NCBI GenBank assembly: GCA_903853805.1
Contig: CAINUN010000100.1
Coordinates: 1 to 64,000, forward strand
From: an uncultured Bacteroidota bacterium
Lineage (GTDB): Bacteria > Bacteroidota > Bacteroidia > Chitinophagales > Chitinophagaceae
Direction: 5' to 3'
Length of the DNA: 64,000 nt
In this document: positions 18,831 to 28,252 of the stretch, one piece after another
How the letters are laid out: every line of letters starts with the position of its first letter
How positions within the stretch are numbered: position 1 is the first letter of the stretch
Position numbers and translations under genes: made by a program
Notes under the pieces: generated by a model
Database searches by the model: none
Told to the model about the DNA's origin: nothing
What the model saw: only the letters and a program-made list of their open reading frames with translations

Positions 18831-20101
18831 GATTCTTTTTCGAGTTTTGCATCAGCTAAATGACGATATGCGTTTTCTACCATCACTATACCATCATCTA
18901 CTATCACACCAATTGCTAAAGCGATTCCAGTGATGGACATAATATTGGAAGAAATACCAAAGGCTTGCAGCAAAATAAAACTTGCAGCCACTGACACCGG
19001 AATCTGAATGATAATGATGAATGCGCTGCGCCAATGAAAAAGAAATAGTAATACAATCAATGACACCACAATCATTTCTTCCCAAATGCTTTGTTTTACA
19101 CTTTGAATGGCTGATTCAATCAATTCACTTCTATCGTAAGCCACTTTTAATTTCACGCCTTCTGGCAATCCTTTTTCAATGTCTTTGATTTTCTTTTTTA
19201 CATCCTTTATTACAGCATCCGCATTTTCACCATAACGCATTACTACAATGCCACCCACTGCTTCGCCTTCACCGTTTTCATCAAAAATGCCTAAGCGTAA
19301 GTCTCCTCCCATTTGAACAGTTGCTATGTCCATGATTTTTATTGTGGCACTCCCTTCCTTGCCCACTGGAATGTTTTTAACATCTTCCATACTCTTGATA
19401 TAACCAAGTCCACGAACAATGTAGCCAGTGTTGCTCATTTCAAATTTTCTTCCGCCAACATCATTATTATTTGATTTTACAGCTCTTAATACATCCATCA
19501 TCGTGATGTTGTAATAATTGAGTTTGTGCGGATCAATATTGATTTGATATTGTTTTTGATAACCACCAAATGAAGCCACTTCACTCACTCCTTTAACTGT
19601 TTGCAAACCAAAACGAACATACCAATCTTGTAAGGCTCTTAATTCACCCAAGTCATAGCCTGGAGCGTCTAATGAGTACCAAAAAATATGACCTACACCT
19701 GTTCCATCTGGTCCCAATGTTGGTGTTATACCTTCTGGTAATAAGCGTTGTGCATAATTTAGTCTTTCTAACACACGTGTTCTTGCCCAATAGATGTCCA
19801 CATTGTCTTCAAAAACGATATAAACAAAACTCATCCCGAACATGGAAGAGCCTCGAATGTTTTTGATTTTTGGAATGCCTTGAAGATTAGATACTAATGG
19901 GTAGGTGACTTGGTCTTCGATGATTTGCGGACTGCGCCCCATCCATTCCGTAAACACAATCACTTGGTTTTCAGAAAGATCAGGAATAGCATCAATTGGA
20001 TTTTGCTTCATAGAAAAAACTCCCCAAGCAAACAAGGCAATTCCCAGCAGCAAAACCAAGTAACGGTTGCGTAATGAAAATGAAATCAGGTGCCTTACCA
20101 T
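18827..20101 (-). CDS. CusA/CzcA-type heavy-metal RND pump, N-terminal part
   Basis: 424 residues containing TM1 (RYLVLLLGIALFAWGVFSM), the first porter loop (NPIDAIPDLSENQVIVFTEW; GVGHIFWYSLD; VSEVASFGGYQKQYQI) and TM2-TM4, ending just after the proton-relay segment AIGVIVDDGIVMVENAYRHL. In homologues this runs on into TM5; here it stops at LEKES with a TGA overlapping the next ATG. The C-terminal frame has its own stop 8 codons upstream of its ATG, so one chain would need a -1 shift. A short A5 run lies in the overlap zone, so an indel or low-level slippage is possible. The gene starts three bases after the HMA protein stop. Confidence 0.9.
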   Translation of the reverse strand: MVRHLISFSLRNRYLVLLLGIALFAWGVFSMKQNPIDAIPDLSENQVIVFTEWMGRSPQIIEDQVTYPLVSNLQGIPKIKNIRGSSMFGMSFVYIVFEDNVDIYWARTRVLERLNYAQRLLPEGITPTLGPDGTGVGHIFWYSLDAPGYDLGELRALQDWYVRFGLQTVKGVSEVASFGGYQKQYQINIDPHKLNYYNITMMDVLRAVKSNNNDVGGRKFEMSNTGYIVRGLGYIKSMEDVKNIPVGKEGSATIKIMDIATVQMGGDLRLGIFDENGEGEAVGGIVVMRYGENADAVIKDVKKKIKDIEKGLPEGVKLKVAYDRSELIESAIQSVKQSIWEEMIVVSLIVLLFLFHWRSAFIIIIQIPVSVAASFILLQAFGISSNIMSITGIALAIGVIVDDGIVMVENAYRHLADAKLEKES

Positions 20102-20104
20102 AGA

Positions 20105-20467
20105 CTATGATTTGTCTTTAGCTCTTTTATAATGACAGCATTTGTGCAATTTATTATAAACCTCATCCTTCGCTTGAATTTCATCGGTGTCATAGCCAAC
20201 ATCTGCAAGCTTTTGTTTGATTTGCGTCAAAGTGATTTTTGATTCATCATAAGTCACCGTCAACATTTTGGTTTTCTTGTCCCAGTCTTTTTTAAGTACA
20301 CCATCTTTCTTTTTTAAAGCACCTTCCATGGTTTCTTTGCACATGTCGCAGTTGCCATACACTTTAAATACTTCATTTTTTTTGGTGTCTTGAGCCAAGA
20401 GTTGTAGGCTGCCAAACAAAAAGCAAAGCAGAAAAGTGAATGCTGAGATTCTGATAATTGATTTCAT
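20105..20467 (-). CDS. Secreted heavy-metal-associated (HMA) domain protein
   Basis: 120 residues with a signal peptide (1-25, SLQLLA-Q) and an HMA ferredoxin-like fold: FKVYGNCDMCKETMEGAL gives the metal-binding CxxC at C40/C43, followed by DWDKKTKMLTVTYDESK and KLADVGYDTDE. A second possible ligand cluster KCCHYKR is at 110-115. Family role: periplasmic chaperone or sensor for Cu(I) or similar soft metals, handing ions to the RND pump encoded three bases downstream. It is second in the operon, after the HYCMG protein gene. Confidence 0.88.
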   Translation of the reverse strand: MKSIIRISAFTFLLCFLFGSLQLLAQDTKKNEVFKVYGNCDMCKETMEGALKKKDGVLKKDWDKKTKMLTVTYDESKITLTQIKQKLADVGYDTDEIQAKDEVYNKLHKCCHYKRAKDKS

Positions 20468-20588
20468 AAATTATTATTGAGTTTTTTTAATAAATTTTGT
20501 TAGAAATTAATGATTTTGATTGGAGGAAGCACAACAATGAAAAGTACATGGCAATGCCATGCAAATCAATTATTGCAAAAAATAGAAA

Positions 20589-20996
20589 TCAGATTCGGAT
20601 GTTGCGAAAGAAAATAAAATGTGGGCAATGTTCTAACCGTTCCGGAGGAGCATGAGCCAAAAACAACTGTTTGCTTGCCTGAACAGAAACAATATTTTTA
20701 ACGTTAGATAAATAAAATAATGGCTCAGCAACTAATGTTTTAATACAGGTGAATAAATCAATGTCTAACGTTTTTTGTTGCTCGCTACTTTTATATGTTT
20801 TGGATTCATCCTTGCAACAGCCCTTATATTTTTGAATGTCCACAATCATGCCGCAACGAGTACATTTGTGTTTGGGTTTAGGTGCATGATGACTAGCGCC
20901 TACTAATTTGCCCATGCAATAATGCAAATGAACCGTGGTGCCTGTGGTAGACAGCAAGAACAAAATGGTTATGATGGCAGTGAGGAAACGTTTCAT
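20589..20996 (-). CDS. Small secreted Cys/His-rich protein with HYCMG motif
   Basis: 135 residues with an N-terminal hydrophobic signal (1-22). HYCMG at 25-29, a His-rich stretch (ASHHAPKPKHKC), CTRCGM at 45-50 and GCCKDE at 59-64 provide many soft-metal ligands. I recognise the HYCMG pattern from small proteins beside metal-efflux operons in Bacteroidota, but no biochemical role is established for it here. It is the first gene of the cus-like operon, 121 bases upstream of the HMA protein, and probably binds or senses metal in the envelope. Confidence 0.7.
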   Translation of the reverse strand: MKRFLTAIITILFLLSTTGTTVHLHYCMGKLVGASHHAPKPKHKCTRCGMIVDIQKYKGCCKDESKTYKSSEQQKTLDIDLFTCIKTLVAEPLFYLSNVKNIVSVQASKQLFLAHAPPERLEHCPHFIFFRNIRI

Positions 20997-21004
20997 CTCT
21001 TAAA

Positions 21005-21012
21005 CAAAAGTA
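21005..21012 (-). promoter_or_regulatory. -7 element of the metal-efflux operon
   Basis: On the minus strand TACTTTTG matches TAnnTTTG, ending 8 bases before the ATG at 20996. The -33 box is poor, which would fit a promoter needing an activator. Confidence 0.45.
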
Positions 21013-21036
21013 AAGAGTTTTTTGAAATAAGTTTGT

Positions 21037-21056
21037 ATAATGACGGGAATCATTAT
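21037..21056. promoter_or_regulatory. Perfect 7-bp dyad upstream of the metal-efflux operon
   Basis: ATAATGA (21037-21043) and TCATTAT (21050-21056) flank CGGGAA, just upstream of where the -33 region should be. The size and position suit a dimeric regulator site. No regulator gene is adjacent. Confidence 0.4.
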
Positions 21057-21213
21057 GTGAAGGTCGACTCAACTTCATACTACTTATGAGGGGGGAGATT
21101 TGTTACATGTTAACTTGCTTTAAAAAAAAGTTATCTAAAAGTTAAAGGTGATTTTTTCGCTTTTGAGTCTGTTTAAGTTTTTTACTTTGGTGGTGATAAT
21201 AAAGAGATGGTAT

Positions 21214-21630
21214 ATGGAGATACTTTACTTCGTAATTTTTGCAGCCTCCTATAAAGTGCTGCATGCAATGACAAAACTGTTTGTAACAAGCCCAGCTGTG
21301 AATGCATTGGTCAACGAACAAAACTTTAATCAAGATTCTAAAAGATTTTTAACGGCATCAATACCCCTTTTGCCAATAATTTCTTTAGCTGGATTTATGA
21401 GCAATAATCTTGTTCGTGAAAACTTATTATTCAATTTAGCAGCCATTTTATTATGTCTTTTTTCTGGCGAGTTTTTTATCGTCAACAATACACATAAGGG
21501 CAGTGAATTCTGTTTTCACAGTACTTTGATGATTGGAGCAATTCATTTATCAATGTTTTTGATGGCGCTCATCAATGTTTATATTCATTATTTTGAGTTT
21601 TTATTGAGATTTTTGTTTAGGAATAGTTAA
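21214..21630 (+). CDS. Four-helix membrane protein of unknown function
   Basis: 138 residues from ATG 21214; a GTG at 21148 would add 22 residues and overlaps a promoter-like TACTTTG (21183). Four hydrophobic segments are seen (about 2-20, 45-62, 68-86, 100-125). It starts MEILYFVIFAASYKVLHAMT and ends LLRFLFRNS. No family recognised. Divergent from the metal operon and followed by an RND-adaptor-like gene after 88 bases. Function not assigned. Confidence 0.5.
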   Translation: MEILYFVIFAASYKVLHAMTKLFVTSPAVNALVNEQNFNQDSKRFLTASIPLLPIISLAGFMSNNLVRENLLFNLAAILLCLFSGEFFIVNNTHKGSEFCFHSTLMIGAIHLSMFLMALINVYIHYFEFLLRFLFRNS

Positions 21631-21718
21631 TAGTTAATACTGATAGTTTTTACTAAAATTTCCTCTTGGAGGTTTTAGATAAACATTAATTTTACAACCT
21701 AACGCTTAATATTTCTCA

Positions 21719-23041
21719 ATGAAAAAAAAGACCCTTTGGTGGATCATCGGCGGTTCGGTTGTGTTGCTCATAGTCATTATCATTATTGGTAAAAACCGTG
21801 GTAGCGATGAAACCAAAGTAGCGACTGAAAAATCTTCTTTACACACAATTACGGAAACAGTAACGGCTAGTGGCAAAATTTATCCAGAAACAGAAGTAAA
21901 AATTAGCCCCGAAGTAAGTGGAGAAATTATTGAACTAAATATTGCTGAAGGTGACAGCGTTCATAAGGGTGAATTGATGGCAAGAATTAACCCTGCAATT
22001 TATTCGAGCATAGTGAGCCAAGCAGTTGCTAATGTTGAGCAGAACAAAGCGCACATGATCAACTCAAAGGAAATGATGGCTCAGGCAAAAGCAAGTTTTG
22101 ATCAAATAAAAGCGACCTTCGAGCGGAATAAAAAACTGTTTGAAGATAAAGTTATTTCTGATATGGAATTTGAACAGTCAGAAGCAAATTATCATAGTGG
22201 AAAAGCTGCCTATGAAGCAGCTATTGCCAATGTTTCAGGTAGTAACTATAGTGTTCAAGGTGCTTCTGCTAGTTTAAATCAACAAAAAGAAAATCTTAGA
22301 AAAACAACTATTTTTTCGCCTACATCAGGCGTTGTTTCTGCCTTGAATGTCAAATTAGGTGAAAGAGTAGTTGGAACTGCTCAAATGGCTGGAACAGAAA
22401 TGATGACTATCGCCGACTTGAGAAGAATTGAAGTAAGAGTGGAGGTTAGTGAAACAGATATTGCTAAAGTAAAGTTGGGAGATACTACAATCATAGAAGC
22501 AGATGCTTATCGTAATAGAAAGTTCCTTGGGATTGTTTCGAAAATAAGCGTAAGTAGCAAAAGCACTGGTTTGCAACAAGTGAGTAGCGATCAGGTTACG
22601 AATTATACGGTGCGAATTCTTATCTTTCCATCTAGTTATGAAGACCTTGCAAAATTGTCAAAGTTTCCTTTTAAACCCGGTATGTCAGCAAGTGTAGAAA
22701 TTCAAACAAGAAAAGAAAGGAACATACTTGCTGTACCAGTGAATGCAGTAGCTGTAAGAGATTATCCCGATAGTCTTAAAAAGAAAAACGAGGGGTTTGA
22801 TGCAGTTCGTCAAGTTGTTTTTGTTTATGATGATAAGAAAAAAGAAGTGAATCTTCGAGATGTAAAAACAGGGGTGCAAGACAATATAAATATTCAAATT
22901 TTAGAAGGTTTGAAAGACGGCGAAGAGGTGGTGATTGCTCCATATGGTGCCGTAGCGCGTATATTGAAAGACAAAACAAAAGTGAAGCCGGTGCCTAAAG
23001 ATCAATTATTTGAAACCAAGAAAGAAGAAACGAAAGACTAA
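21719..23041 (+). CDS. Periplasmic adaptor (HlyD/MacA-like) of an efflux or secretion pump
   Basis: 440 residues. One N-terminal TM anchor (WWIIGGSVVLLIVIIIIG), then a lipoyl-like barrel-sandwich motif TASGKIYPETEVKISPEVSG, a long alpha-hairpin (about 95-190), the returning strand TIFSPTSGVVSALNVKLGE, a beta-barrel domain and a C-terminal domain (GVQDNINIQILEGLKDGEEV). This layout matches MacA-type adaptors that pair with ABC or RND permeases and TolC. No permease gene is adjacent, so its partner is encoded elsewhere. It lies 17 bases upstream of gpsA and may be co-transcribed. Confidence 0.85.
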   Translation: MKKKTLWWIIGGSVVLLIVIIIIGKNRGSDETKVATEKSSLHTITETVTASGKIYPETEVKISPEVSGEIIELNIAEGDSVHKGELMARINPAIYSSIVSQAVANVEQNKAHMINSKEMMAQAKASFDQIKATFERNKKLFEDKVISDMEFEQSEANYHSGKAAYEAAIANVSGSNYSVQGASASLNQQKENLRKTTIFSPTSGVVSALNVKLGERVVGTAQMAGTEMMTIADLRRIEVRVEVSETDIAKVKLGDTTIIEADAYRNRKFLGIVSKISVSSKSTGLQQVSSDQVTNYTVRILIFPSSYEDLAKLSKFPFKPGMSASVEIQTRKERNILAVPVNAVAVRDYPDSLKKKNEGFDAVRQVVFVYDDKKKEVNLRDVKTGVQDNINIQILEGLKDGEEVVIAPYGAVARILKDKTKVKPVPKDQLFETKKEETKD

Positions 23042-23058
23042 CTGATAAAATCTTCAAG

Positions 23059-24087
23059 TTGAAATCATCGGAACTAGGTAAAATCGGAATTATTGGAAAT
23101 GGAAGCTGGGGGACTGCACTAGCTAAAATGCTTACAGACAATGGCATAAAAATCAATTGGTGGTTGCGCAATAATGATGCAGTCCATCATTTAAAAACAC
23201 GTCATCACAATCCTAATTACCTAACTTCTGTCGCTTTCCATCCTGAAACCATTTTTCCTTCAGATGATTTGCTAAAAGTGCTCAAAGAATGCGATACAAT
23301 TGTATTTGCAGTACCTTCTGCATATGCACAATCGGTGCTTGACTTAGCACCAATAGATTTGTGGATGGAGAAAAAAATAATTAGTGCCATCAAAGGAGTT
23401 CTTCCAAATGAAAATCTTTTATTGAACGACTATTTTGCTAAGATAGCGCCCAACAAATTCAACCTTCATGATTATGCTGCAATTACAGGACCTTGTCACG
23501 CCGAGGAAGTCGCTATGGAACGACTATCGTATCTCACTTTTTCTGGGCTCGACGATCGTTTTACTACTGCTGTTGCCCAAGCATTTCATACTTCTTACAT
23601 CAACACTACACATAATCATGATATTTGGGGCGCACAGTTTGCTGCAGTTCTCAAAAACATATATGCAATTGGTGCGGGCATGGCTCATGCGCTCGACTAT
23701 GGAGATAATTTCTTAAGTGTTTACATCACAAATTGCTATCGTGAGATGTATCATTTTCTACTGGTGCATTTTGATAAGGTTCATCCTTCCGACGAACATC
23801 CCGATTTTCATACAAGTGCTTATCTCGGCGATTTGCTAGTTACTTGTTATTCTTTACATAGTCGCAACCGAACTTTTGGAGCGATGCTTGGTAAAGGATA
23901 CTCTGTTAAAGTAGCTACATTGGAAATGAATATGGTTGCAGAAGGTTATTATGCGGCCCGTGGCATGCAATCAATAGCAACTTCTTACGGCATTGATATT
24001 CCGCTAGCTACTTGCCTATTTAAAGTAATGTGGCAGGGTAAAAATGCCGGAGAGACATTTAAACAAATAGAAGGTATGTTGAGTTGA
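23059..24087 (+). CDS. gpsA: Glycerol-3-phosphate dehydrogenase [NAD(P)+]
   Basis: 342 residues. It reduces dihydroxyacetone phosphate to sn-glycerol 3-phosphate for phospholipid synthesis. The N-terminal Rossmann motif is GIIGNGSWGTALAKML; other family motifs are SAIKGVLPNENLL, ITGPCHAEEVA, the catalytic-lysine region FAAVLKNIYAIGAGMA and HSRNRTFG in the C-terminal helical domain. The only start that keeps the Rossmann motif intact is TTG at 23059: the frame upstream is open but has no ATG or GTG close by, and the first internal ATG is after the nucleotide-binding loop. Confidence 0.94.
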   Translation: MKSSELGKIGIIGNGSWGTALAKMLTDNGIKINWWLRNNDAVHHLKTRHHNPNYLTSVAFHPETIFPSDDLLKVLKECDTIVFAVPSAYAQSVLDLAPIDLWMEKKIISAIKGVLPNENLLLNDYFAKIAPNKFNLHDYAAITGPCHAEEVAMERLSYLTFSGLDDRFTTAVAQAFHTSYINTTHNHDIWGAQFAAVLKNIYAIGAGMAHALDYGDNFLSVYITNCYREMYHFLLVHFDKVHPSDEHPDFHTSAYLGDLLVTCYSLHSRNRTFGAMLGKGYSVKVATLEMNMVAEGYYAARGMQSIATSYGIDIPLATCLFKVMWQGKNAGETFKQIEGMLS

Positions 24088-24131
24088 TTTGCAAATTGTA
24101 TTTATTAATTACTTCAATTTTTCTCAATTAA

Positions 24132-25685
24132 TCACCCTTGATATTCTCCCCAAATAGCGCGAAGCGTGTCAGAAATTTCGCCTAGTGTGCAAAGATTTTC
24201 AACAGCATCTATCACAAACGGCATCAGGTTTTCGGCGGTGCTTGCTTTTTCTTTAATGAGGCGGAGACAAGCAGTGGCTTTTTCGTTGTTGCGCTTCGCG
24301 CGAAGGGCTTTCAGCTTTTCGCTTTGCACCACCCGAATTGAATCATCAATCCTAAACACCGGCGTGGCTTCTGCCTCTTTGGAAGTGAATTTATTGACGC
24401 CTACAATGGTTTTACTCTTGTCTTCAATGGCTTTATTGTAAGCATAAGCCGAGCGGGCAATTTCCTCTTGAATAAACCCTTGTTCGATGGCTTTTACGGC
24501 ACCGCCCATGGCATCTATTTTATCCATAAGCTTCCAAGCTGCGTCTTCCACTTCGTTGGTCAATTCTTCTACAAAGAAAGAACCTGCAAGTGGGTCTGGC
24601 GTATCGGTTGCGCCACTTTCGAATGCGATGATTTGCTGAGTGCGCAAGGCAATGGTTGCTGCTTCTTCAGTAGGCAAAGAAAGCGCTTCGTCGTAGCCAT
24701 TGGTATGCAAAGATTGGGTGCCACCAAGTACGGCGCCAAGCGCTTGCAAAGTGACCCGCACAATATTGTTTCTTGGTTGTTGAGCTGTAAGGGTGCTGCC
24801 TCCTGTTTGAGTGTGAAAGCGCAACATTTGAGCTTTAGGGTCGGTGGCACCTAGCGATTGGGTGATGTGCGCCCACATTCTACGCGCAGCGCGGAACTTG
24901 GCAACTTCTTCAAACAAATGATTGTGGGCATTGAAGAAGAAAGAAAGCCTTTGAGCAAACACATTGATATCCAATCCTTTTTCAAGAGCTGCTTCGAGAT
25001 AAGCTTTGCCATTGGCAAGCGTAAACGCTAATTCTTGCACCGCAGTTGACCCCGCTTCGCGGATATGATAGCCCGAAATGGAAATGGTATTCCACTTAGG
25101 CACTTCCTTGCTGCAATATTCAAAGATGTCGGTAATGAGCCGCATAGATGGCGCTGGTGGATAAATGTAAGTACCACGAGCAGCATATTCTTTTAAGATA
25201 TCATTTTGAATAGTACCTGAGATTTTGCGGATGTTAGCACCTTGTTTTTTAGCAAGAGCAATATAGAAAGCCAATAGAATAAATCCTGTGGCGTTGATGG
25301 TCATAGAAGTAGAAATATCTTCAAGTTTGATACCTGCAAAAAGAATTTCCATGTCCTCGATTGAATCAATAGCAACGCCTACTTTACCCACTTCTCCTTC
25401 AGACATAGCATGGTCGGAATCATAACCAATTTGCGTAGGTAAATCGAAAGCTACGGACAAGCCCATAACCCCTTGACTGAGCAAATAATGATAGCGTTTG
25501 TTGCTTTCTTCTGCTGTGCTAAACCCTGCATATTGGCGCATGGTCCACATTCTGTCGCGGTACATGCTCGCATGAACACCACGCGTAAAAGGAAAGTTTC
25601 CAGGAAGTTCTTTCATAGAAACCGGTTCACAATACACCGGCTTGATTTCAATACCCGAATCGGTAATAATTTTTTTCTCAGTCAT
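24132..25685 (-). CDS. Methylmalonyl-CoA mutase family, large (catalytic) subunit without B12 domain
   Basis: 517 residues forming the acyl-CoA mutase TIM barrel: [69 protein letters not shown] and [14 protein letters not shown]. The RGTYIYPP segment is of the methylmalonyl-CoA type, not the isobutyryl-CoA type, so (R)-methylmalonyl-CoA to succinyl-CoA isomerisation is likely. It ends about where full-length enzymes continue into the cobalamin-binding domain, so a separate small B12 subunit must be encoded elsewhere. The next gene upstream is a conserved hypothetical, 19 bases away. Confidence 0.85.
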   Translation of the reverse strand: MTEKKIITDSGIEIKPVYCEPVSMKELPGNFPFTRGVHASMYRDRMWTMRQYAGFSTAEESNKRYHYLLSQGVMGLSVAFDLPTQIGYDSDHAMSEGEVGKVGVAIDSIEDMEILFAGIKLEDISTSMTINATGFILLAFYIALAKKQGANIRKISGTIQNDILKEYAARGTYIYPPAPSMRLITDIFEYCSKEVPKWNTISISGYHIREAGSTAVQELAFTLANGKAYLEAALEKGLDINVFAQRLSFFFNAHNHLFEEVAKFRAARRMWAHITQSLGATDPKAQMLRFHTQTGGSTLTAQQPRNNIVRVTLQALGAVLGGTQSLHTNGYDEALSLPTEEAATIALRTQQIIAFESGATDTPDPLAGSFFVEELTNEVEDAAWKLMDKIDAMGGAVKAIEQGFIQEEIARSAYAYNKAIEDKSKTIVGVNKFTSKEAEATPVFRIDDSIRVVQSEKLKALRAKRNNEKATACLRLIKEKASTAENLMPFVIDAVENLCTLGEISDTLRAIWGEYQG

Positions 25686-25704
25686 TGTAAAAGGTAATTA
25701 ATAA

Positions 25705-26259
25705 TTAAGCTTGTGATCCGTAAGACAATACCAATCTTGCTTCTTCATTAATAAGATTCAAAGCCACATCGCTTGGCAATTGGCCATCAACCGTTAAAAG
25801 GTAATCAGTTATTTTTTTATGCAGTTCTTTACCAGAGGCTTGCGGGTCTAATTGCTGGCAAATCATGTGAATCATATTCATTTCTTGTTCTTTAGCACCG
25901 CGCACTGAGCTCCAAACCTGTTTGGTAACATACACTTGTTGGCTTACGTTATGCTCGAACTCCATTTTAATAGTCATGATGAGCATAGCTTGTAAATGCG
26001 CCACTGTCATACCACTTTCATAAACCCTTGGAATAAGGTTTCTGGGATGTATTCTTTCAATATACAAAGTCAACCTTTCATATGCTTGCAAACGCAGCCT
26101 AACCGTAGTGTCTTGGTTGTCTTTAAGCAAAGCCAAATGCTTTTCTTTGAAATCGTTTAATAAAAACTTTTTAACAATAGAAGAACAAGCAATCAACACA
26201 ATGATGGCTGGCAAAGTGTATTTAAGAATTTCGAGGAAAGCGCTGAGTGTATTATTCAT
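25705..26259 (-). CDS. Conserved Bacteroidota membrane-anchored protein of unknown function
   Basis: 184 residues. One N-terminal TM helix (about 10-30, YTLPAIIVLIACSSIV) and a soluble helical domain with LRLQAYERLTLYIERIHPRN, HLQAMLIMTIKMEFEHN and a C-terminal EEARLVLSYGSQA. I recognise the pattern from proteins encoded next to methylmalonyl-CoA mutase genes in this phylum (perhaps DUF7935), but function is unknown. It starts 19 bases before the mutase gene, so co-transcription is likely. Cytoplasmic domain orientation is inferred. Confidence 0.65.
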   Translation of the reverse strand: MNNTLSAFLEILKYTLPAIIVLIACSSIVKKFLLNDFKEKHLALLKDNQDTTVRLRLQAYERLTLYIERIHPRNLIPRVYESGMTVAHLQAMLIMTIKMEFEHNVSQQVYVTKQVWSSVRGAKEQEMNMIHMICQQLDPQASGKELHKKITDYLLTVDGQLPSDVALNLINEEARLVLSYGSQA

Positions 26260-26299
26260 AAGGAAGAAAAAGTTTGTAATAATCTAATCAAAATCAGAA

Positions 26300-27610
26300 T
26301 TACTTACCTTGTTTAGGTCGCTTTTGATTTCTGTTATTATTGTTGGTATTCTGTTTAGGTAGTTGTTGAGAATTACTTGATGGATTATTTGTTTGACTAC
26401 TTGTTTGGTTATTGTTTCTTTGTTGGTTTTGATTGTTATTAGGCTGAACCTGCTTTTGAGGCTGTGTCTGTTTAGATTGAGGTTGCTGGTTGATAGGTTT
26501 ATTATTGCCTGAAGATTTGACTTTCTTCTTGCCAGTTTTTTCTAAAGAACGTAAAGTGATTTGCCCAACATCATTTATAAAACCCATTTCCACTTTCACG
26601 CCAGCTTTTGGCATTTTCGCTTCCAACTCAACTGGTTGTAACTCAGAAGGCTTTTCCCCTGCTTTATTGAGTCTCTTAATTTCTTTTACACGTTCTATGG
26701 TAAGTGGGTATTGTTTACTACTATCTCTATAACAATACCAAAGCAGATTTTTGAAAATGTCTTTTTTCTGAAGATAGGCTACACCTAGTGTTGTTTCAAG
26801 AATATCACAGTCTTCTGGAAATACTTTTAAGGCATCTACGTAAGTATCTAATTCAAAGTTGAGGCAGCATTTCAATCTGCCGCATTGACCTGAAAGTTTA
26901 GTTTGATTAATTGAAAGATTTTGGTAACGCGCAGCGGTGGTATTTACGGTTCTGAAATCAGAAAGCCAAGTACTGCAACACAATTCTCTTCCACAAGAAC
27001 CAATGCCGCCAACTTTTCCGCTTTCTTGACGAGCACCAATCTGCTTCATCTCTACCTTCACTTTAAATTCAGTAGCATACACTTTAATCAACTCACGAAA
27101 ATCAACCCGGTTATCAGCAGTATAAAAGAAAGTCGCTTTTTTGCCATCTGCCTGCATCTCCACTTCACAAATTTTCATTTCTAGTTTCAATTGCTTTGCA
27201 ATAGCACGGCTTCTAATCATTATTTCTTGTTCACGATTTTTATGATGATTGAACAAGCGTAAGTCTTCTTCAGTGGCATAGCGATAAACTTTTTTTAGTT
27301 GAGATTCATCTTTAATGCCATACTTTTTCATTTGCAATTTTACAAGCTCGCCTGTGAGGCTTACCATTCCGATATCAAATCCGCTGATGCCTTCAACAGC
27401 AATCATTTCTCCTTTTTCAAAAACAATATTTGAGAGGTTTTTAAAATAATCTTTACGGCTTCCTTTGTTGAAAGAAACCTCGATGAAATTTGCAGGTTTT
27501 GCACTGTCGTGTAGGGTTAATGAGTTGAGCCAATCAAAAACATTCAGTCTGTTACAACCAGACGAACTACACCCACCATTATTACTACATCCGTTAGGAC
27601 TACATCCCAT
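26300..27610 (-). CDS. ricT: PSP1/RicT-family protein with Asn/Gln-rich tail
   Basis: 436 residues from ATG 27610 (MGCSPNGCSNNGGCSS), a typical Cys-rich Bacteroidota start; an upstream ATG (27649) adds 13 residues. The PSP1 core has RVDFRELIKVYATEFKVKVE, GIGSCGRELCCSTWL and SGQCGRLKCCLNFELD, with paired cysteines able to bind an Fe-S cluster. In Bacillus RicT is part of an RNA-maturation complex with RNase Y; the role in Bacteroidota is not shown. The last about 70 residues are low-complexity N/Q-rich with a basic end (NQKRPKQGK), probably disordered. Confidence 0.85.
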   Translation of the reverse strand: MGCSPNGCSNNGGCSSSGCNRLNVFDWLNSLTLHDSAKPANFIEVSFNKGSRKDYFKNLSNIVFEKGEMIAVEGISGFDIGMVSLTGELVKLQMKKYGIKDESQLKKVYRYATEEDLRLFNHHKNREQEIMIRSRAIAKQLKLEMKICEVEMQADGKKATFFYTADNRVDFRELIKVYATEFKVKVEMKQIGARQESGKVGGIGSCGRELCCSTWLSDFRTVNTTAARYQNLSINQTKLSGQCGRLKCCLNFELDTYVDALKVFPEDCDILETTLGVAYLQKKDIFKNLLWYCYRDSSKQYPLTIERVKEIKRLNKAGEKPSELQPVELEAKMPKAGVKVEMGFINDVGQITLRSLEKTGKKKVKSSGNNKPINQQPQSKQTQPQKQVQPNNNQNQQRNNNQTSSQTNNPSSNSQQLPKQNTNNNNRNQKRPKQGK

Positions 27611-27739
27611 GTTATCTTTTTTTGTTGTGGCAGGGTTATGATTTCTCAAAAAGAGATAATCTTTTGCCGGTTAAAAAAATAATTCTTAAGCCATTGGCTT
27701 ACAATACAAACTCAGGAAGAAAATGCTTGAAAGAAAATC

Positions 27740-28252
27740 TTAGTTTCTAATTTCAATGTCGTAATGGCCTTTAGTAAACACAGTTTTGGTTTTGCCTGTA
27801 TCTACTAATACATAGTACAAACGATAACAACCAGGCTCTAACAAGCGTGCGCGAACGTTGTAAATATTAGCTCGTTGAGAATCAACTGATGGATTCCATG
27901 GAATTACCCAACTTTGGTATTGTTCCTGTGATTCTTTTGTTGGCATGTACATGTAAAAATCAGCTGGGCGATAAAGCCTAAAAACAAGGTAAGGGTCATA
28001 AAACACTTCCCTATTGCGAAGCAGCCTTCCTTTTATGTACATCTGCTTTACTACAGAGTCCACTTGGATTCCAGGGACAATCTGATAGTTATTCAGAAAC
28101 TGAGCATATTCGGCATTTGTAAAACTTTCAAATTTGCCTTCATCAGTTGTATCAGAGCAGGTTGGCTCACGAAAACCTATGTTTGTATTAGCTTGCTTAT
28201 CGCAACTGAAAAGGATGAAAGAAAGTATAACAACACTGAGAATTTTCTTCAT
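27740..28252 (-). CDS. Lipoprotein of unknown function downstream of ricT
   Basis: 170 residues from ATG 28252 (MKKILSVVILSFILFSC); an upstream ATG at 28285 adds 11 residues and lacks support. Lipobox LFSC with Cys17. The mature part is rich in Tyr and Arg (GRLLRNREVFYDPYLVFRLY; ADFYMYMPTKESQEQYQSW; GCYRLYYVLVD), suggesting a beta-sandwich. Position next to ricT matches where gldH occurs in many relatives, but I could not see GldH motifs, so no gene name is given. Probable periplasmic or outer-membrane lipoprotein. Confidence 0.6.
   Translation of the reverse strand: MKKILSVVILSFILFSCDKQANTNIGFREPTCSDTTDEGKFESFTNAEYAQFLNNYQIVPGIQVDSVVKQMYIKGRLLRNREVFYDPYLVFRLYRPADFYMYMPTKESQEQYQSWVIPWNPSVDSQRANIYNVRARLLEPGCYRLYYVLVDTGKTKTVFTKGHYDIEIRN

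Noticed and set aside
27740..28252. GldH call for the lipoprotein after ricT
   Set aside because: Genomic position fits, but no GldH motif could be recognised; naming would be guesswork.
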